DNA of 64,000 nt from Nonomuraea soli (GTDB taxonomy: Bacteria; Actinomycetota; Actinomycetes; Streptosporangiales; Streptosporangiaceae): assembly GCF_013761175.1 (NCBI RefSeq), contig NZ_JACDUR010000004.1, forward strand, positions 310,001 to 374,000. Direction: 5' to 3'. Of the stretch, positions 51,464-59,066 are shown one piece after another. The position numbers and the translations under genes were made by a program. A model generated the notes under the pieces. It was not told where the DNA came from and made no database searches. It saw only the letters and a list, made by a program, of their open reading frames with translations. Within the stretch, counting starts at the first letter, position 1. Each line of letters begins with the position of its first letter.

Positions 51464-52085
51464 ACACATTCTCTGGGACTGGAACGGCACCCTTTTCGAC
51501 GACATCGACGCCATCGTCGGTGCGACCAACGAGGTCTTCCTGCCCTACGAACTGCCGCCGCTCGACGCCGACGGCTTCCGCGCCGTCTACACCCGGCCGG
51601 TGTGGGCGACCTACGAGGTCATCCTCGGCCGCGAGCTGCGCGAGGGCGAATGGCGCCTGCTCGACGACGGGTTCCACGAGAGCTACTTCCGCCTGATGAC
51701 GGCCTGCCGGCTGGCCGAGGGCGCCGAGGCCATGATCAAGGCCTGGTCCGGCACCCAGTCGTTGTGCTCCATGGCGCCCCACTCCCACCTGGAACCCCTG
51801 GTGACCTCCTTCGGGCTCGACACCTACTTCGTGCGCGTCGACGGCCTGCGCGACGGGGCCACCGGCGGCGAGAAGGCCGATCACATGCTGGCGCACATCC
51901 GGGCGGCCGGGGTCGACCCGGCCAAGACCCTCGTGATCGGCGACAGCGTCGACGACGGCGTGGCCGCCAGGCACGTCGGCGCGCGGGCGGTGCTGTACAC
52001 CGGCGGGATGACGCCGCGGGCGAAGCTCGAAGAGACGGGATTCCCCGTGGTGGACAGCCTTGCCGAAGCGCTCAACCATGCTTAA
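51456..52085 (+). CDS. HAD-superfamily hydrolase
   Basis: 209 residues. Motif I is 'HILWDWNGTLFDDIDAIVG' with both Asp positions (D-W-N variant), the cap is helical, motif III is Lys in 'GGEKADHMLAHI', and motif IV is 'TLVIGDSVDDGVAARHVGA'. Phosphoglycolate-phosphatase-like fold. ATG at 51456, inside the end of the DUF6912 gene. The D-x-N-GT form of motif I is common in this HAD branch and should be active. Substrate not known. Confidence 0.86.
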   Translation: MTEHILWDWNGTLFDDIDAIVGATNEVFLPYELPPLDADGFRAVYTRPVWATYEVILGRELREGEWRLLDDGFHESYFRLMTACRLAEGAEAMIKAWSGTQSLCSMAPHSHLEPLVTSFGLDTYFVRVDGLRDGATGGEKADHMLAHIRAAGVDPAKTLVIGDSVDDGVAARHVGARAVLYTGGMTPRAKLEETGFPVVDSLAEALNHA

Positions 52086-52135
52086 ATCGGTCGTCCCATC
52101 GGTTTGAAGGGCCTGCCGGCCGTACCCTTGTGCCC

Positions 52136-52858
52136 GTGAAGTCCCGCCTCGTGCTCTGGAACGTCGACCTCACGCTCGTCGACGTCCCGATCGTCACCCG
52201 CGACGCGTACGCCGAGGCGTTCCGCGTCGTGACGGGCCGCCCCCTCGTGAAGCTCGCTCCCGCCCTCGGACGACCGGAGTCGGAGATCGTCTTCGACGTG
52301 TTCGCGCGCAACGGGATCCAGCCGGAGGACGACTACCTGCCGCGCTTCCTGGCCGCGCTGGCCGTGTCGTTCGCCTCCCGCGCCGACCGGATCGCCGCCA
52401 CCGGCCGCATGATGGCCGGCGCCCGCGAGGCGCTCGAGGCGGTGGCGCGGCTCGACGGCGTGGTGCAGTCGCTGCTCACCGGGTCGATCAAGAGCAACGC
52501 CGTGCACAAGCTGCGGGCCTTCGGGCTCGACGGGCACGTCGACTTCGAGATCGGGGGGTACGGCGAGGAGGTCTACCCCAAGGCGGCGCTGGTGCAGGTG
52601 GCGCAGGGGCGGGCCAAGCAGAGGTACGGCACGGCGTTCGCGGCGGCGAACACGGTGGTGATCGGCGACTCCACGCACGACGTGCAGGCGGCCCGCATCG
52701 GCGGGGCTGCGGTGATCGGGGTGGCGTCGGGCCGGTCGATGGCCTCCGAACTGCGGGAGGCGGGAGCGGACGTGGTGCTGCCCGACCTGTCCAACGCCTC
52801 GGAGGTCGTGGCCGCGGTGGCCGGGCTGACCTCGCCGGTGGACCGCAAGGCGGGATAG
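52136..52858 (+). CDS. HAD-like protein with Asn in place of the nucleophile Asp
   Basis: 240 residues from a GTG at 52136. Motif I reads 'LVLWNVDLTLVDVPIVTRDA': the first Asp of DxDxT is Asn (codon AAC), while the second Asp is kept. Motif II 'SLLTGSIKSN', Lys in 'EVYPKAALVQVAQ', and motif IV 'TVVIGDSTHDVQAARIGGA' are intact. A HAD phosphatase without its nucleophile should not form the phospho-enzyme, so it may bind ligand without hydrolysis or use another mechanism. It is the third HAD gene in 2.6 kb. A GTG two codons earlier would be an alternative start. Confidence 0.83.
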   Translation: MKSRLVLWNVDLTLVDVPIVTRDAYAEAFRVVTGRPLVKLAPALGRPESEIVFDVFARNGIQPEDDYLPRFLAALAVSFASRADRIAATGRMMAGAREALEAVARLDGVVQSLLTGSIKSNAVHKLRAFGLDGHVDFEIGGYGEEVYPKAALVQVAQGRAKQRYGTAFAAANTVVIGDSTHDVQAARIGGAAVIGVASGRSMASELREAGADVVLPDLSNASEVVAAVAGLTSPVDRKAG

Positions 52859-52919
52859 CCCGATCCGGCGGTGACGCGCCGGTCTTGGCGCGAGCGCGCA
52901 CAGCGGTCATCATCGGCCT

Positions 52920-53315
52920 ATGCGGCTGCTGGTGCGCTTGTGGGTGATGGTGCTCCTGGCCCAGTCCCAGCCAGGCATCACGCCCCCCGGCAACGGACGG
53001 TCGGGCGACCAGGGCGTCCTGTGTCCCCACTGCCGTGTCCCGCAGTCCGCGCGGCCGCCGCGCCACACGTGCAGCCGCTGCCGGAAGTGTTTCCTGGTGC
53101 GGGCGTGCACTTCGCGCGCCAAGGAGAGCCACTACATGGTGAACGGCGGCGACAGGCACGGCTGGCGGTGCGACGTGGACAACCGTGTCATGGGCTACGA
53201 CCGCCCCATCGCCGCGCTGGTGAAGTGTCCCGAGCGCCGATGCGGCTGTTTCAACGTGCGCACCGGCGCTGTCATGACATGCGAGTATTGCGGCCAAAGA
53301 TTCAGAACCAGCTGA
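52920..53315 (+). CDS. Small zinc-ribbon protein
   Basis: 131 residues with four Cys clusters: 'LCPHCRV', 'TCSRCRKCF', 'VKCPERRCGCF' and 'TCEYCGQRF', enough for two zinc ribbons. The first 25 residues are hydrophobic and may not be translated; ATGs at 52920 and 52947 both lack a good ribosome-binding site. No enzymatic motif is visible. The stop is 8 bp before the start of the membrane protein gene, so the two are probably co-transcribed. It could be a nucleic-acid- or protein-binding adaptor; function unknown. Confidence 0.65.
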   Translation: MRLLVRLWVMVLLAQSQPGITPPGNGRSGDQGVLCPHCRVPQSARPPRHTCSRCRKCFLVRACTSRAKESHYMVNGGDRHGWRCDVDNRVMGYDRPIAALVKCPERRCGCFNVRTGAVMTCEYCGQRFRTS

Positions 53316-53323
53316 GGTCACAG

Positions 53324-54364
53324 ATGGCGAACCTGCTCTCGGGCGCGTCCGGAGGCATCACCCGGATCGGGCGCTATTTCACGATCGTCAGCGCCATTCC
53401 CGCCGCGCTGTTCGCCACCTACCTCTACGTCCTCATCAAGAGCGGAGCCTGGACCGGCACGCTGGACTGGGCGAAGGTCTTCGACGGGCTGCAACTGGCC
53501 GACGTCGCGCTGCTGACGATCCTCACGGCGGCGGGGGCGCTGGCGGCCAACCCCCTGCAGTTCATGCTCATCCAGTTCATGGAGGGCTACTGGAACGGTG
53601 CGCTGCTACGGCCCCTGGCCCTCCTGCGCACCCTCCACCACCGCCGCCGATACCAGGAGACCGAGGACCAGATCGACGCCAGCGCCTGGTACCTGAGCCG
53701 GCTCGACGCCGACCACCGGCCTCCTTCGCGCCGAGCGACGCTCGACGCCCTTCGCGCGGACGCCCTGAACGCGGAGATGCGCCGCATCCGGGCGGGCTAC
53801 CCCGACGGACTCGACGAGGTGCTGCCCACCCGGCTCGGCAACATGCTGCGCCGCTACGAACGGCGCGCGGGCTCCATGTACGGCATCGACTCGCTCGTGG
53901 CCGTTCCGCGCATGGCCATGACCGCGCAGGCGCCGGAGCTGAGCTACCTGACCAATCAGCGCACCCAGATGGAACTGGCCGTGCGCACGGCCGTTCTCGG
54001 GTTCGTCGCCGCTGTCGTGACGATTCCGTTCATGTGGCACCAGGGCGCCTGGCTGCTGCTGGCGGCTGTTCCCTACGCCATCGCCTACACCTCGTACCGG
54101 GGCGCGGTGGCGCTGGCCGCCGAATACGGCACCGCGATCGCGACGCTCATCGACATGAACAGGTTCGCCCTCTACGACCGGCTCCGGCTGGCCCATCCGG
54201 ACGACAGTGCGGTCGAGCGTGAGCGCAACGTGGTCCTGATGAAGATCCTCGAGGCGGACCCCCGCACCCGCGAGGCCGCGCCGCTCCTCGCCTACGTCCC
54301 GCCCGCACAGCCGCCGGAGGCGGTCGCGGAGCAGGCGACGGATCCGACATCCGGCGAGGAATGA
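53324..54364 (+). CDS. Four-helix-type membrane protein of unknown function
   Basis: 346 residues from the ATG at 53324 (GAGG 6 nt upstream). Two membrane segments near the N-terminus ('YFTIVSAIPAALFATYLYVL', 'LQLADVALLTILTAAGALAA'), a long cytoplasmic helical stretch (about 85-205), two more segments ('TAVLGFVAAVVTIPFMW', 'AWLLLAAVPYAIAYTSYRGA') and an Ala/Glu-rich tail. The motif 'NPLQFMLIQFMEGYW' follows the second helix. Located between the zinc-ribbon gene and the pentapeptide-repeat gene, 4 bp from the latter. I do not recognise the family. Confidence 0.75.
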   Translation: MANLLSGASGGITRIGRYFTIVSAIPAALFATYLYVLIKSGAWTGTLDWAKVFDGLQLADVALLTILTAAGALAANPLQFMLIQFMEGYWNGALLRPLALLRTLHHRRRYQETEDQIDASAWYLSRLDADHRPPSRRATLDALRADALNAEMRRIRAGYPDGLDEVLPTRLGNMLRRYERRAGSMYGIDSLVAVPRMAMTAQAPELSYLTNQRTQMELAVRTAVLGFVAAVVTIPFMWHQGAWLLLAAVPYAIAYTSYRGAVALAAEYGTAIATLIDMNRFALYDRLRLAHPDDSAVERERNVVLMKILEADPRTREAAPLLAYVPPAQPPEAVAEQATDPTSGEE

Positions 54365-54368
54365 CCGA

Positions 54369-55172
54369 GTGACAGAGACACCCGCGCAGACCACGGCGCA
54401 GGCGGCAGACGACAACGATCTCCCCCTGGGCCTGCCCGTCACCGACGAGGACCTCAGGCCGCCCGCGAGCCCGCCCGCCCCGGCCCGGACTCCCGGGCGT
54501 GAGCTGCGGGGACGCGATCGGTGGTTGTGGTTGTGGCCGCTCCTCACCCTGGGCGTCATGGTCGGCGTGGGGATGCTCTGGGGGTCGCTGGGCACCTTCC
54601 TCAGCGGCGTGATCGTCGTGGCGGCCCTCATCCTGTTCGTCGGCGACGAGGTGCTCCAGACGGCTCACCGGCTGGCGGTGACGATCCTGGCGGTGGTACT
54701 CGTCGTGATCGGCTGGATGGGATACCAGCGCGGTGTGCCGTTCTTCTCCACGGAGACGCTGAAGGCCGGCGGAGCCTCCCCGTCCGAGAGCGCCCCGTCG
54801 CCCGTGGACCTTCGCGGCAGGAAGCTGACCGCCGACGACCTCAAGGGGGTCAACCTGCGCGGCGCCGACCTCGCCGGCGCCGTTCTCGACGGACTGGACC
54901 TGCACGGCGTCGATCTCAGCGGGGTCAACGCCCAGGGAGCATCGTTCCGCAGGTCGATGCTGGACCGGGCGCAGCTGAACGACGCCGATCTGCGGGGCGC
55001 CGACCTGCGCGAGGCCTGCTTGTACGGCGCGCAGCTGCGCCGGGCGGACCTGCGCGGCGTGGACGCGACCGGTGCCGACACCACGGACGTCGTGGCCGAC
55101 ACGGAGACGCTGGAACGGGCGGCGTCATGGCCTGACGAAGGCACGGCGGGTAGATGCGGCTCCAGCTCTTGA
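54369..55172 (+). CDS. Membrane-anchored pentapeptide-repeat protein
   Basis: 267 residues from a GTG at 54369. Two membrane segments (about 55-75 and 77-95, with a third near 105-120) are followed by a linker and about 14 pentapeptide repeats (about 140-235): 'DLRGRKLTADDLKGVNLRGA', 'DLHGVDLSGVNAQGASFRRS', 'DLRGADLREACLYGAQL'. The repeats form a right-handed beta-helix used for protein or DNA-mimic contacts. It is the last gene of the zinc-ribbon/membrane/pentapeptide set. Its stop lies in the palindrome at 55171. Confidence 0.85.
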   Translation: MTETPAQTTAQAADDNDLPLGLPVTDEDLRPPASPPAPARTPGRELRGRDRWLWLWPLLTLGVMVGVGMLWGSLGTFLSGVIVVAALILFVGDEVLQTAHRLAVTILAVVLVVIGWMGYQRGVPFFSTETLKAGGASPSESAPSPVDLRGRKLTADDLKGVNLRGADLAGAVLDGLDLHGVDLSGVNAQGASFRRSMLDRAQLNDADLRGADLREACLYGAQLRRADLRGVDATGADTTDVVADTETLERAASWPDEGTAGRCGSSS

Positions 55173-55188
55173 AGAACTTAAGTTCTTC
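55171..55188. promoter_or_regulatory. 18-bp perfect palindrome upstream of the DUF2089 operon
   Basis: GAAGAACTT is followed directly by AAGTTCTTC. Outer arms AGCTCT (55164-55169) and AGAGCT (55195-55200) extend the symmetry, and AGCTTAAG repeats the core CTTAAG. The tract (about 55165-55215) is strongly A+T rich in a GC-rich region and ends about 30 bp before the DUF2089 ATG. It looks like an operator for an autoregulatory HTH protein, possibly DUF2089 itself. Confidence 0.6.
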
Positions 55189-55218
55189 GAGTTGAGAGCT
55201 TAAGAAAATTAAGGTTCA

Positions 55219-55593
55219 ATGAGGGCCATGGTGGACTGGCAGGAGCTGACGGATCTGACGCGCGGGCAGCCGTTCGTGGTCGAGCGGGTCCGGCTCACCG
55301 GCAGCGGCATCGCGGTCGAGGGGCAGTTCGAGCCGCCGCAGCTGGCCCGGCTCGGCGTCGAGGACCAGGTGTTCGTGGCCGCGTTCGTGCGGTCGCACGG
55401 CTCGATCAAGGAGATGGAGCGGATCTTCGGAGTGAGCTACCCGACGGTCAAGTCTCGCCTGAACCGGATCGCCGAGCAGCTCGACTTCGTCGACACCGAC
55501 CCGGCGCCGATAGGCGCCGACGTCGTCGAACGCCTGCGCCGCGGGGAGATCGGCGTTCAGGAGGCGCTGGCCGAGCTGGAGCGTCCACGATGA
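55219..55593 (+). CDS. DUF2089 family protein with HTH
   Basis: 124 residues; ATG at 55219 or 55228. A DUF2089 core with 'FEPPQLARLGVEDQVFVAAF' and an HTH 'SIKEMERIFGVSYPTVKSRL' (about 65-90) that resembles a sigma-region-4 or DUF134-type DNA-binding helix. The C-terminus 'ERLRRGEIGVQEALAELER' is a SHOCT-like amphipathic helix. Members are presumed transcriptional regulators. Stop overlaps the next ATG (ATGA); the four downstream genes form one tightly coupled unit. Confidence 0.85.
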   Translation: MRAMVDWQELTDLTRGQPFVVERVRLTGSGIAVEGQFEPPQLARLGVEDQVFVAAFVRSHGSIKEMERIFGVSYPTVKSRLNRIAEQLDFVDTDPAPIGADVVERLRRGEIGVQEALAELERPR

Positions 55594-55850
55594 TCCCGAT
55601 GCTGGTGACGATCCGCCGTCGCCGCCCGGGCGGGCGCTGGAGGCGGCTCGCGGTGCCCGTGCTCCCTGTGCTGCTGGTGCTGTCGCCGCTGCTGCTGCTC
55701 GCCGTCCTGGCGGGGCTGGTGGCGTGCCTCGTCTTCCGGGTGAATCCGGCGCAGGCGCTGGCCGTCGCCGGGCGGGTGGCGGGGGCGCTGCCCGGCACCC
55801 TGATCGAGGTCGACGACGGGCGTACGGCCCTGCGGATAAGCGTGAGATGA
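55590..55850 (+). CDS. Small single-pass membrane protein of the DUF2089 operon
   Basis: 86 residues. A basic N-terminus 'TIRRRRPGGRWRRLAVPVL' leads into a long hydrophobic stretch of Leu and Val (about 20-50) with two possible membrane segments, and a short cytoplasmic tail 'VDDGRTALRISVR'. Start ATG overlaps the DUF2089 stop, and its stop overlaps the next start (ATGA both ends). No family recognised; probably a membrane partner of the regulator. Confidence 0.75.
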   Translation: MIPMLVTIRRRRPGGRWRRLAVPVLPVLLVLSPLLLLAVLAGLVACLVFRVNPAQALAVAGRVAGALPGTLIEVDDGRTALRISVR

Positions 55851-56272
55851 GCGAATGTGAGCAACGGATGAACGAGCAGCGCCGCCAGATCCTGCAGATG
55901 CTCGCCGACGGCAAGATCACGGCGGGGGAGGCGGAGCGGCTGCTCGACGCCCTCGACCGCGAGAAGCCCGCGTCGCCGCGGGCGAGGCCCCGATACCTTC
56001 GGGTCCTGGTGAGCTGGGACGACGACTTCGACGGGCCGGGCAGGGTCAACGTCAGGGTGCCGCTGCAACTGCTGCGGGCCGGCGTGCGGCTCGCCAGCCT
56101 CCTGCCTCCCCAGGCACTCGCCAGGGCCAACGACGAACTGGCCAGATCGGGCGTGCCGATCGATCTCACCCAGCTCAAGCCGCAGCACCTCGACGATCTC
56201 GTGGAGCACCTCGACGACCTCACCGTCGATGTCGACCAGCCCGACGCCAAAGTACGGCTCTACTGCGAATGA
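55847..56272 (+). CDS. SHOCT-like domain protein
   Basis: 141 residues. A SHOCT-like N-terminal helix pair 'QILQMLADGKITAGEAERLL' (about 12-40) precedes a domain of about 90 residues with 'LRVLVSWDDDFDGPGRVNVR' and 'HLDDLTVDVDQPDAKVRLYC'. Proteins with this SHOCT-like region (YvlB/liaF-like context) often share operons with DUF2089 and DUF1707. Overlaps its neighbours by 4 bp on each side. Function unknown. Confidence 0.8.
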   Translation: MSECEQRMNEQRRQILQMLADGKITAGEAERLLDALDREKPASPRARPRYLRVLVSWDDDFDGPGRVNVRVPLQLLRAGVRLASLLPPQALARANDELARSGVPIDLTQLKPQHLDDLVEHLDDLTVDVDQPDAKVRLYCE

Positions 56273-56889
56273 CCACCGACCGTGATGAAGGGAAGATGCC
56301 GGCCATGACCGAGTTGCGAGCGTCCGACGAGGACCGTGATCGGGTCATCACGGTGCTGCACGCCGCCGTGGGCGACGGCCGCCTCGACCCGGTCGAGTTC
56401 GACGAACGGCTCGACGCGGCGCTGACCGCCCGCACCGTCGCCGCGCTGACCCCGCTCGTCGCCGATCTGGTCGCCGAGCCCGGCGGCTTCGGGGCGCTCG
56501 CGCTGCCCGCCGACCCGCCCGCCGAGTCGCTGACCATCAAGGAGAAGCACGGCTCCGTGCGCCGCGACGGCCGCTGGACCCTGCCGCGACGGCTGGAGCT
56601 GCGCACCGCGTGGAGCGACGTGCTGCTCGACCTGACCGGCGCGGTGCGCAGCGGGCCCGAGCTGGTGATCGAGATGCGGGTGAGCGGCGGGGCCGTGGAG
56701 TTGCTCCTGGCGCCCGGCATGGTGGTCGACGCCAACGAGCTGTCCGTACGACACGGGGTGGTCGACATCGCCCGCGACGGCGACGACGGCACGCCGCAGA
56801 CGTTGCGCGTCCGCCTGGTGGGCCGCATGCGCCACGGCAGGATCGGCGCCAGGTGGCAGGCCGCCCGCCGTACGGCCATCGGGTCGTGA
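56269..56889 (+). CDS. DUF1707 (SHOCT-like) domain protein
   Basis: 206 residues from the ATG at 56269. The N-terminal DUF1707 motif 'LRASDEDRDRVITVLHAAVG' continues into 'DGRLDPVEFDERLDAALTAR' (about 15-60). The rest forms a beta-rich region like the DUF2154/YvqF-type cell-wall-active domain ('VEIAR'-like 'VDIARDGDDGTPQTLRVRLV'). Last gene of the DUF2089 unit. Possible envelope-stress or LiaF-like function, inferred from domain context. Its stop codon lies in the tandem repeat at 56881. Confidence 0.85.
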   Translation: MTTDRDEGKMPAMTELRASDEDRDRVITVLHAAVGDGRLDPVEFDERLDAALTARTVAALTPLVADLVAEPGGFGALALPADPPAESLTIKEKHGSVRRDGRWTLPRRLELRTAWSDVLLDLTGAVRSGPELVIEMRVSGGAVELLLAPGMVVDANELSVRHGVVDIARDGDDGTPQTLRVRLVGRMRHGRIGARWQAARRTAIGS

Positions 56890-56950
56890 GGCTCGCGGGT
56901 CGTGGAGCTCGCGGGTCGTGGAGCTCGCGGGTCGTGAGGCTCGCGGGGCG
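56881..56950. repeat. Tandem repeat, 16-bp unit, 4.4 copies
   Basis: Units are GGGTCGTG(AG/GA)GCTCGC, starting at 56881, 56897, 56913 and 56929, followed by a partial GGGGCGTG. The outer two complete units read GAGGCTCGC and the inner two GGAGCTCGC. The array begins in the last codons and stop of the DUF1707 gene and runs to the converging P450 gene. Confidence 0.85.
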
Positions 56951-56984
56951 TGGGCCGGGCGGGCGGTGACGGCGCGGGGCGCGG

Positions 56985-58151
56985 TCACCAGGTGACCGGC
57001 AGGCGGTGCACGCCGTAGAGATCCATGTCGTGGCGCATCGGGATCTCCTCGGCGGGCACGGCCAGCCGGAGCGCCGGGAATCTACGCATGAGCGCGGGCA
57101 GGGTCACCCGCATCTCGACCCGGGCCAGCTGCTGGCCGAGACACTGGTGGATCCCGTAGCCAAAGCCCAGATGACCGGTGGCAGCACGACGCAGGTCGAG
57201 GACATCGGGGTTCGGGTACTTCACCGGGTCGCGGTTGCCCGCCACGACCGACAGGGCCACACTCTCCCCGGCCGACACCAGCCGGCCGCCCACCTCGACG
57301 TCTTCCAGGGCCGCTCTGGCGCCGGTGTGGACGATGCTGAGGTAGCGCATCAGCTCCTCCACCGCGCTCTCCGGGCTCTCCTGGAGAGCGGGGAGCTGGT
57401 CAGGATGCTCCAGGAGCGCGTAGGTGCCCAGGGCGATCATGTTCGTGGTGGTGTCGAGTCCCGCCCCGAGCAGAAATCCTCCGACGCCCGCGAGCTCGTC
57501 GTCGCTCAGGTCGGTGTCGGTCAGGTCGCTGAGCAGGTCGTCGGTGGGGCGGGTGCGCTTGGCCGCCACGAGCTGCCTGACGTATTCGCCGATCGCGCCG
57601 AACGTGGCGTACTGCTCCTCTGGTGTGGCGTCCAGCCTGCTCATGCGGGCCGCGTGGCCGGCGAAGTCCTCCCGGTCGGCGTACGGCACGCCGAGCAGCT
57701 CGCAGATCATCAGCGCCGGGACCGGCCGGGCGAGAGACTCCACCAGGTCGACGGGCGCGCCCTGCCCGGCCATGGCGTCGAGGTGCTCGGCGGTGAGCTC
57801 CTCGGCCCGCTCGGTGAGCTGGTTCATGCGGCGCACGGTGAACTTGCCCGCCAGCAGCTTGCGGTAGCGGGTGTGCTGGGGCGCGTCCATCCCGGTCAGG
57901 TCGCCGACGGGTGCGGGCGGCATCTGGCCCACGTCGGCGAGCGGGTAGTGGAGCAGCTCGTAGCGCGAGCTGAAGCGCTGGTCGGCCAGCACGGCGCGGA
58001 TCAGGGGATAGCTCGTCACCAGCCAGCCGAGGTGGCCGTCGGGGAAGCGCATCCGCGTGATCGGCCGCTCGGAGCGCAACCGGGCCAGCTCGACGGGCGG
58101 GTCGAAAGGGCGTCCAGCGGGCCGCCGGGTGGGGAGCGTTACCTCGGTCAT
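56985..58151 (-). CDS. Cytochrome P450 (CYP107-like)
   Basis: 388 residues from the ATG at 58151 (AGGAGG upstream). I-helix 'GFLLGAGLDTTTNMIALGTY', ExxR 'VEELMRYLSIVHTGARAA', and the heme-binding loop 'GFGYGIHQCLGQQLARVEMR' with the axial Cys. Soluble bacterial class I P450 of the type involved in macrolide hydroxylation or xenobiotic oxidation. No ferredoxin or biosynthetic genes are adjacent. It is divergent from a TetR regulator with operator-like repeats between them, so it is probably induced by a small molecule. Confidence 0.93.
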   Translation of the reverse strand: MTEVTLPTRRPAGRPFDPPVELARLRSERPITRMRFPDGHLGWLVTSYPLIRAVLADQRFSSRYELLHYPLADVGQMPPAPVGDLTGMDAPQHTRYRKLLAGKFTVRRMNQLTERAEELTAEHLDAMAGQGAPVDLVESLARPVPALMICELLGVPYADREDFAGHAARMSRLDATPEEQYATFGAIGEYVRQLVAAKRTRPTDDLLSDLTDTDLSDDELAGVGGFLLGAGLDTTTNMIALGTYALLEHPDQLPALQESPESAVEELMRYLSIVHTGARAALEDVEVGGRLVSAGESVALSVVAGNRDPVKYPNPDVLDLRRAATGHLGFGYGIHQCLGQQLARVEMRVTLPALMRRFPALRLAVPAEEIPMRHDMDLYGVHRLPVTW

Positions 58152-58162
58152 GCCTAGCCTCC

Positions 58163-58196
58163 TGTGAACAGCGTACTGAATATGTGAACACTGTAC
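58163..58196. promoter_or_regulatory. Direct repeats in the P450/TetR intergenic region
   Basis: TGTGAACAGCGTAC (58163-58176) and TGTGAACACTGTAC (58183-58196) differ at 2 of 14 positions and start 20 bp apart, about two helical turns. They lie directly in front of the P450 gene. They could be two sites on the same face of DNA for the TetR dimer or another regulator. Confidence 0.5.
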
Positions 58197-58204
58197 GCAG
58201 CAGT

Positions 58205-58219
58205 TTGCGCTGTGCGCAA
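58205..58219. promoter_or_regulatory. Palindrome TTGCGC-TGT-GCGCAA, candidate TetR operator
   Basis: A perfect 6-bp inverted repeat with 3-nt centre, 34 bp upstream of the TetR ATG at 58253. Its left arm could also serve as a -35 hexamer for the TetR gene. TetR dimers commonly bind such short symmetric sites in divergent intergenic regions. Confidence 0.5.
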
Positions 58220-58252
58220 TCGCGTTACACTGTGCATGAACAGGAGGGCCGC

Positions 58253-58960
58253 ATGCCGAACCCAGACAGCCCGATCCCGTCGGTGTGGACCCGCCCGCCG
58301 AAGAAGGCGCCCGCCCTCAGCCGCGAACAGATCGTCGCCGCGGCCATGAAACTGCTCGACACCGAAGGGCTCGAAGCGCTGAGCCTGCGCCGCCTGGGCG
58401 TCGAGCTCGGCGCCGCGGCCACCGCCTTCTACCGTCACGTCGCCAACAAGGACGAGCTCATCGAGCTGGTCGTGAACGAGGTCTACGGCGAGCTGCGGAT
58501 CGACGGCGAAGCCCCGTGGCGCGAATCGGTGACCGTGATCGCTCACAGCTTCCGCGCCGCGATCCTGCGCCATCCGTGGTTCGTCTCGGTGATCGGCGAG
58601 GTCGGCCTGGCCTACCTCGGGCCCAACGTGATGGGCAAGACCGACCAGATGCTCGCCGTGCTGGAACGGGCCGGATTCGCCCTGGAAGATGCCGATCTGG
58701 CGATGACCGCCGTGTTGTCGTTCGTGGTCGGCCACACCACCAGCGAGGCGGCCTGGCTGACCACGCTCGCCCGCAGCGGCCGGAGCGAGCAGGAGTGGAT
58801 GGACGGCCTGGTCCCGGTCGCCGAGCAGGCCGCCCAGCCGTACCCGGCCCTGCGGCGCCTGTTCGAGCTGCAGCGACGATCCGGTGCGGCGACGCGGGAG
58901 GACAGTTTCGCCTACGGTCTCGAGCTCATCCTCGACAGTCTGGAGCGGCGAATGCGATGA
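58253..58960 (+). CDS. TetR/AcrR family transcriptional regulator
   Basis: 235 residues from the ATG at 58253 (AGGAGG 6 nt upstream; an upstream in-frame ATG at 58184 is inside the operator region). HTH 'LSREQIVAAAMKLLDTEGLE' continues to 'FYRHVANKDELIELVV' (about 22-70). The C-terminal domain of the TetR_C group has 'FVVGHTTSEAAWLTTLARSG'. It probably represses the divergent cytochrome P450 and itself, and is released by a small molecule. Confidence 0.9.
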   Translation: MPNPDSPIPSVWTRPPKKAPALSREQIVAAAMKLLDTEGLEALSLRRLGVELGAAATAFYRHVANKDELIELVVNEVYGELRIDGEAPWRESVTVIAHSFRAAILRHPWFVSVIGEVGLAYLGPNVMGKTDQMLAVLERAGFALEDADLAMTAVLSFVVGHTTSEAAWLTTLARSGRSEQEWMDGLVPVAEQAAQPYPALRRLFELQRRSGAATREDSFAYGLELILDSLERRMR

Positions 58961-59066
58961 ATCTTGGCGGGTTGCTTCGCTCATGCCGGTCGATAGCGGC
59001 TTTCTCCCTCGCATATGCGGATGTAGGCTGATGTCGCCGCGTCCCGTCATGGTGTGAGGAGCCCCA

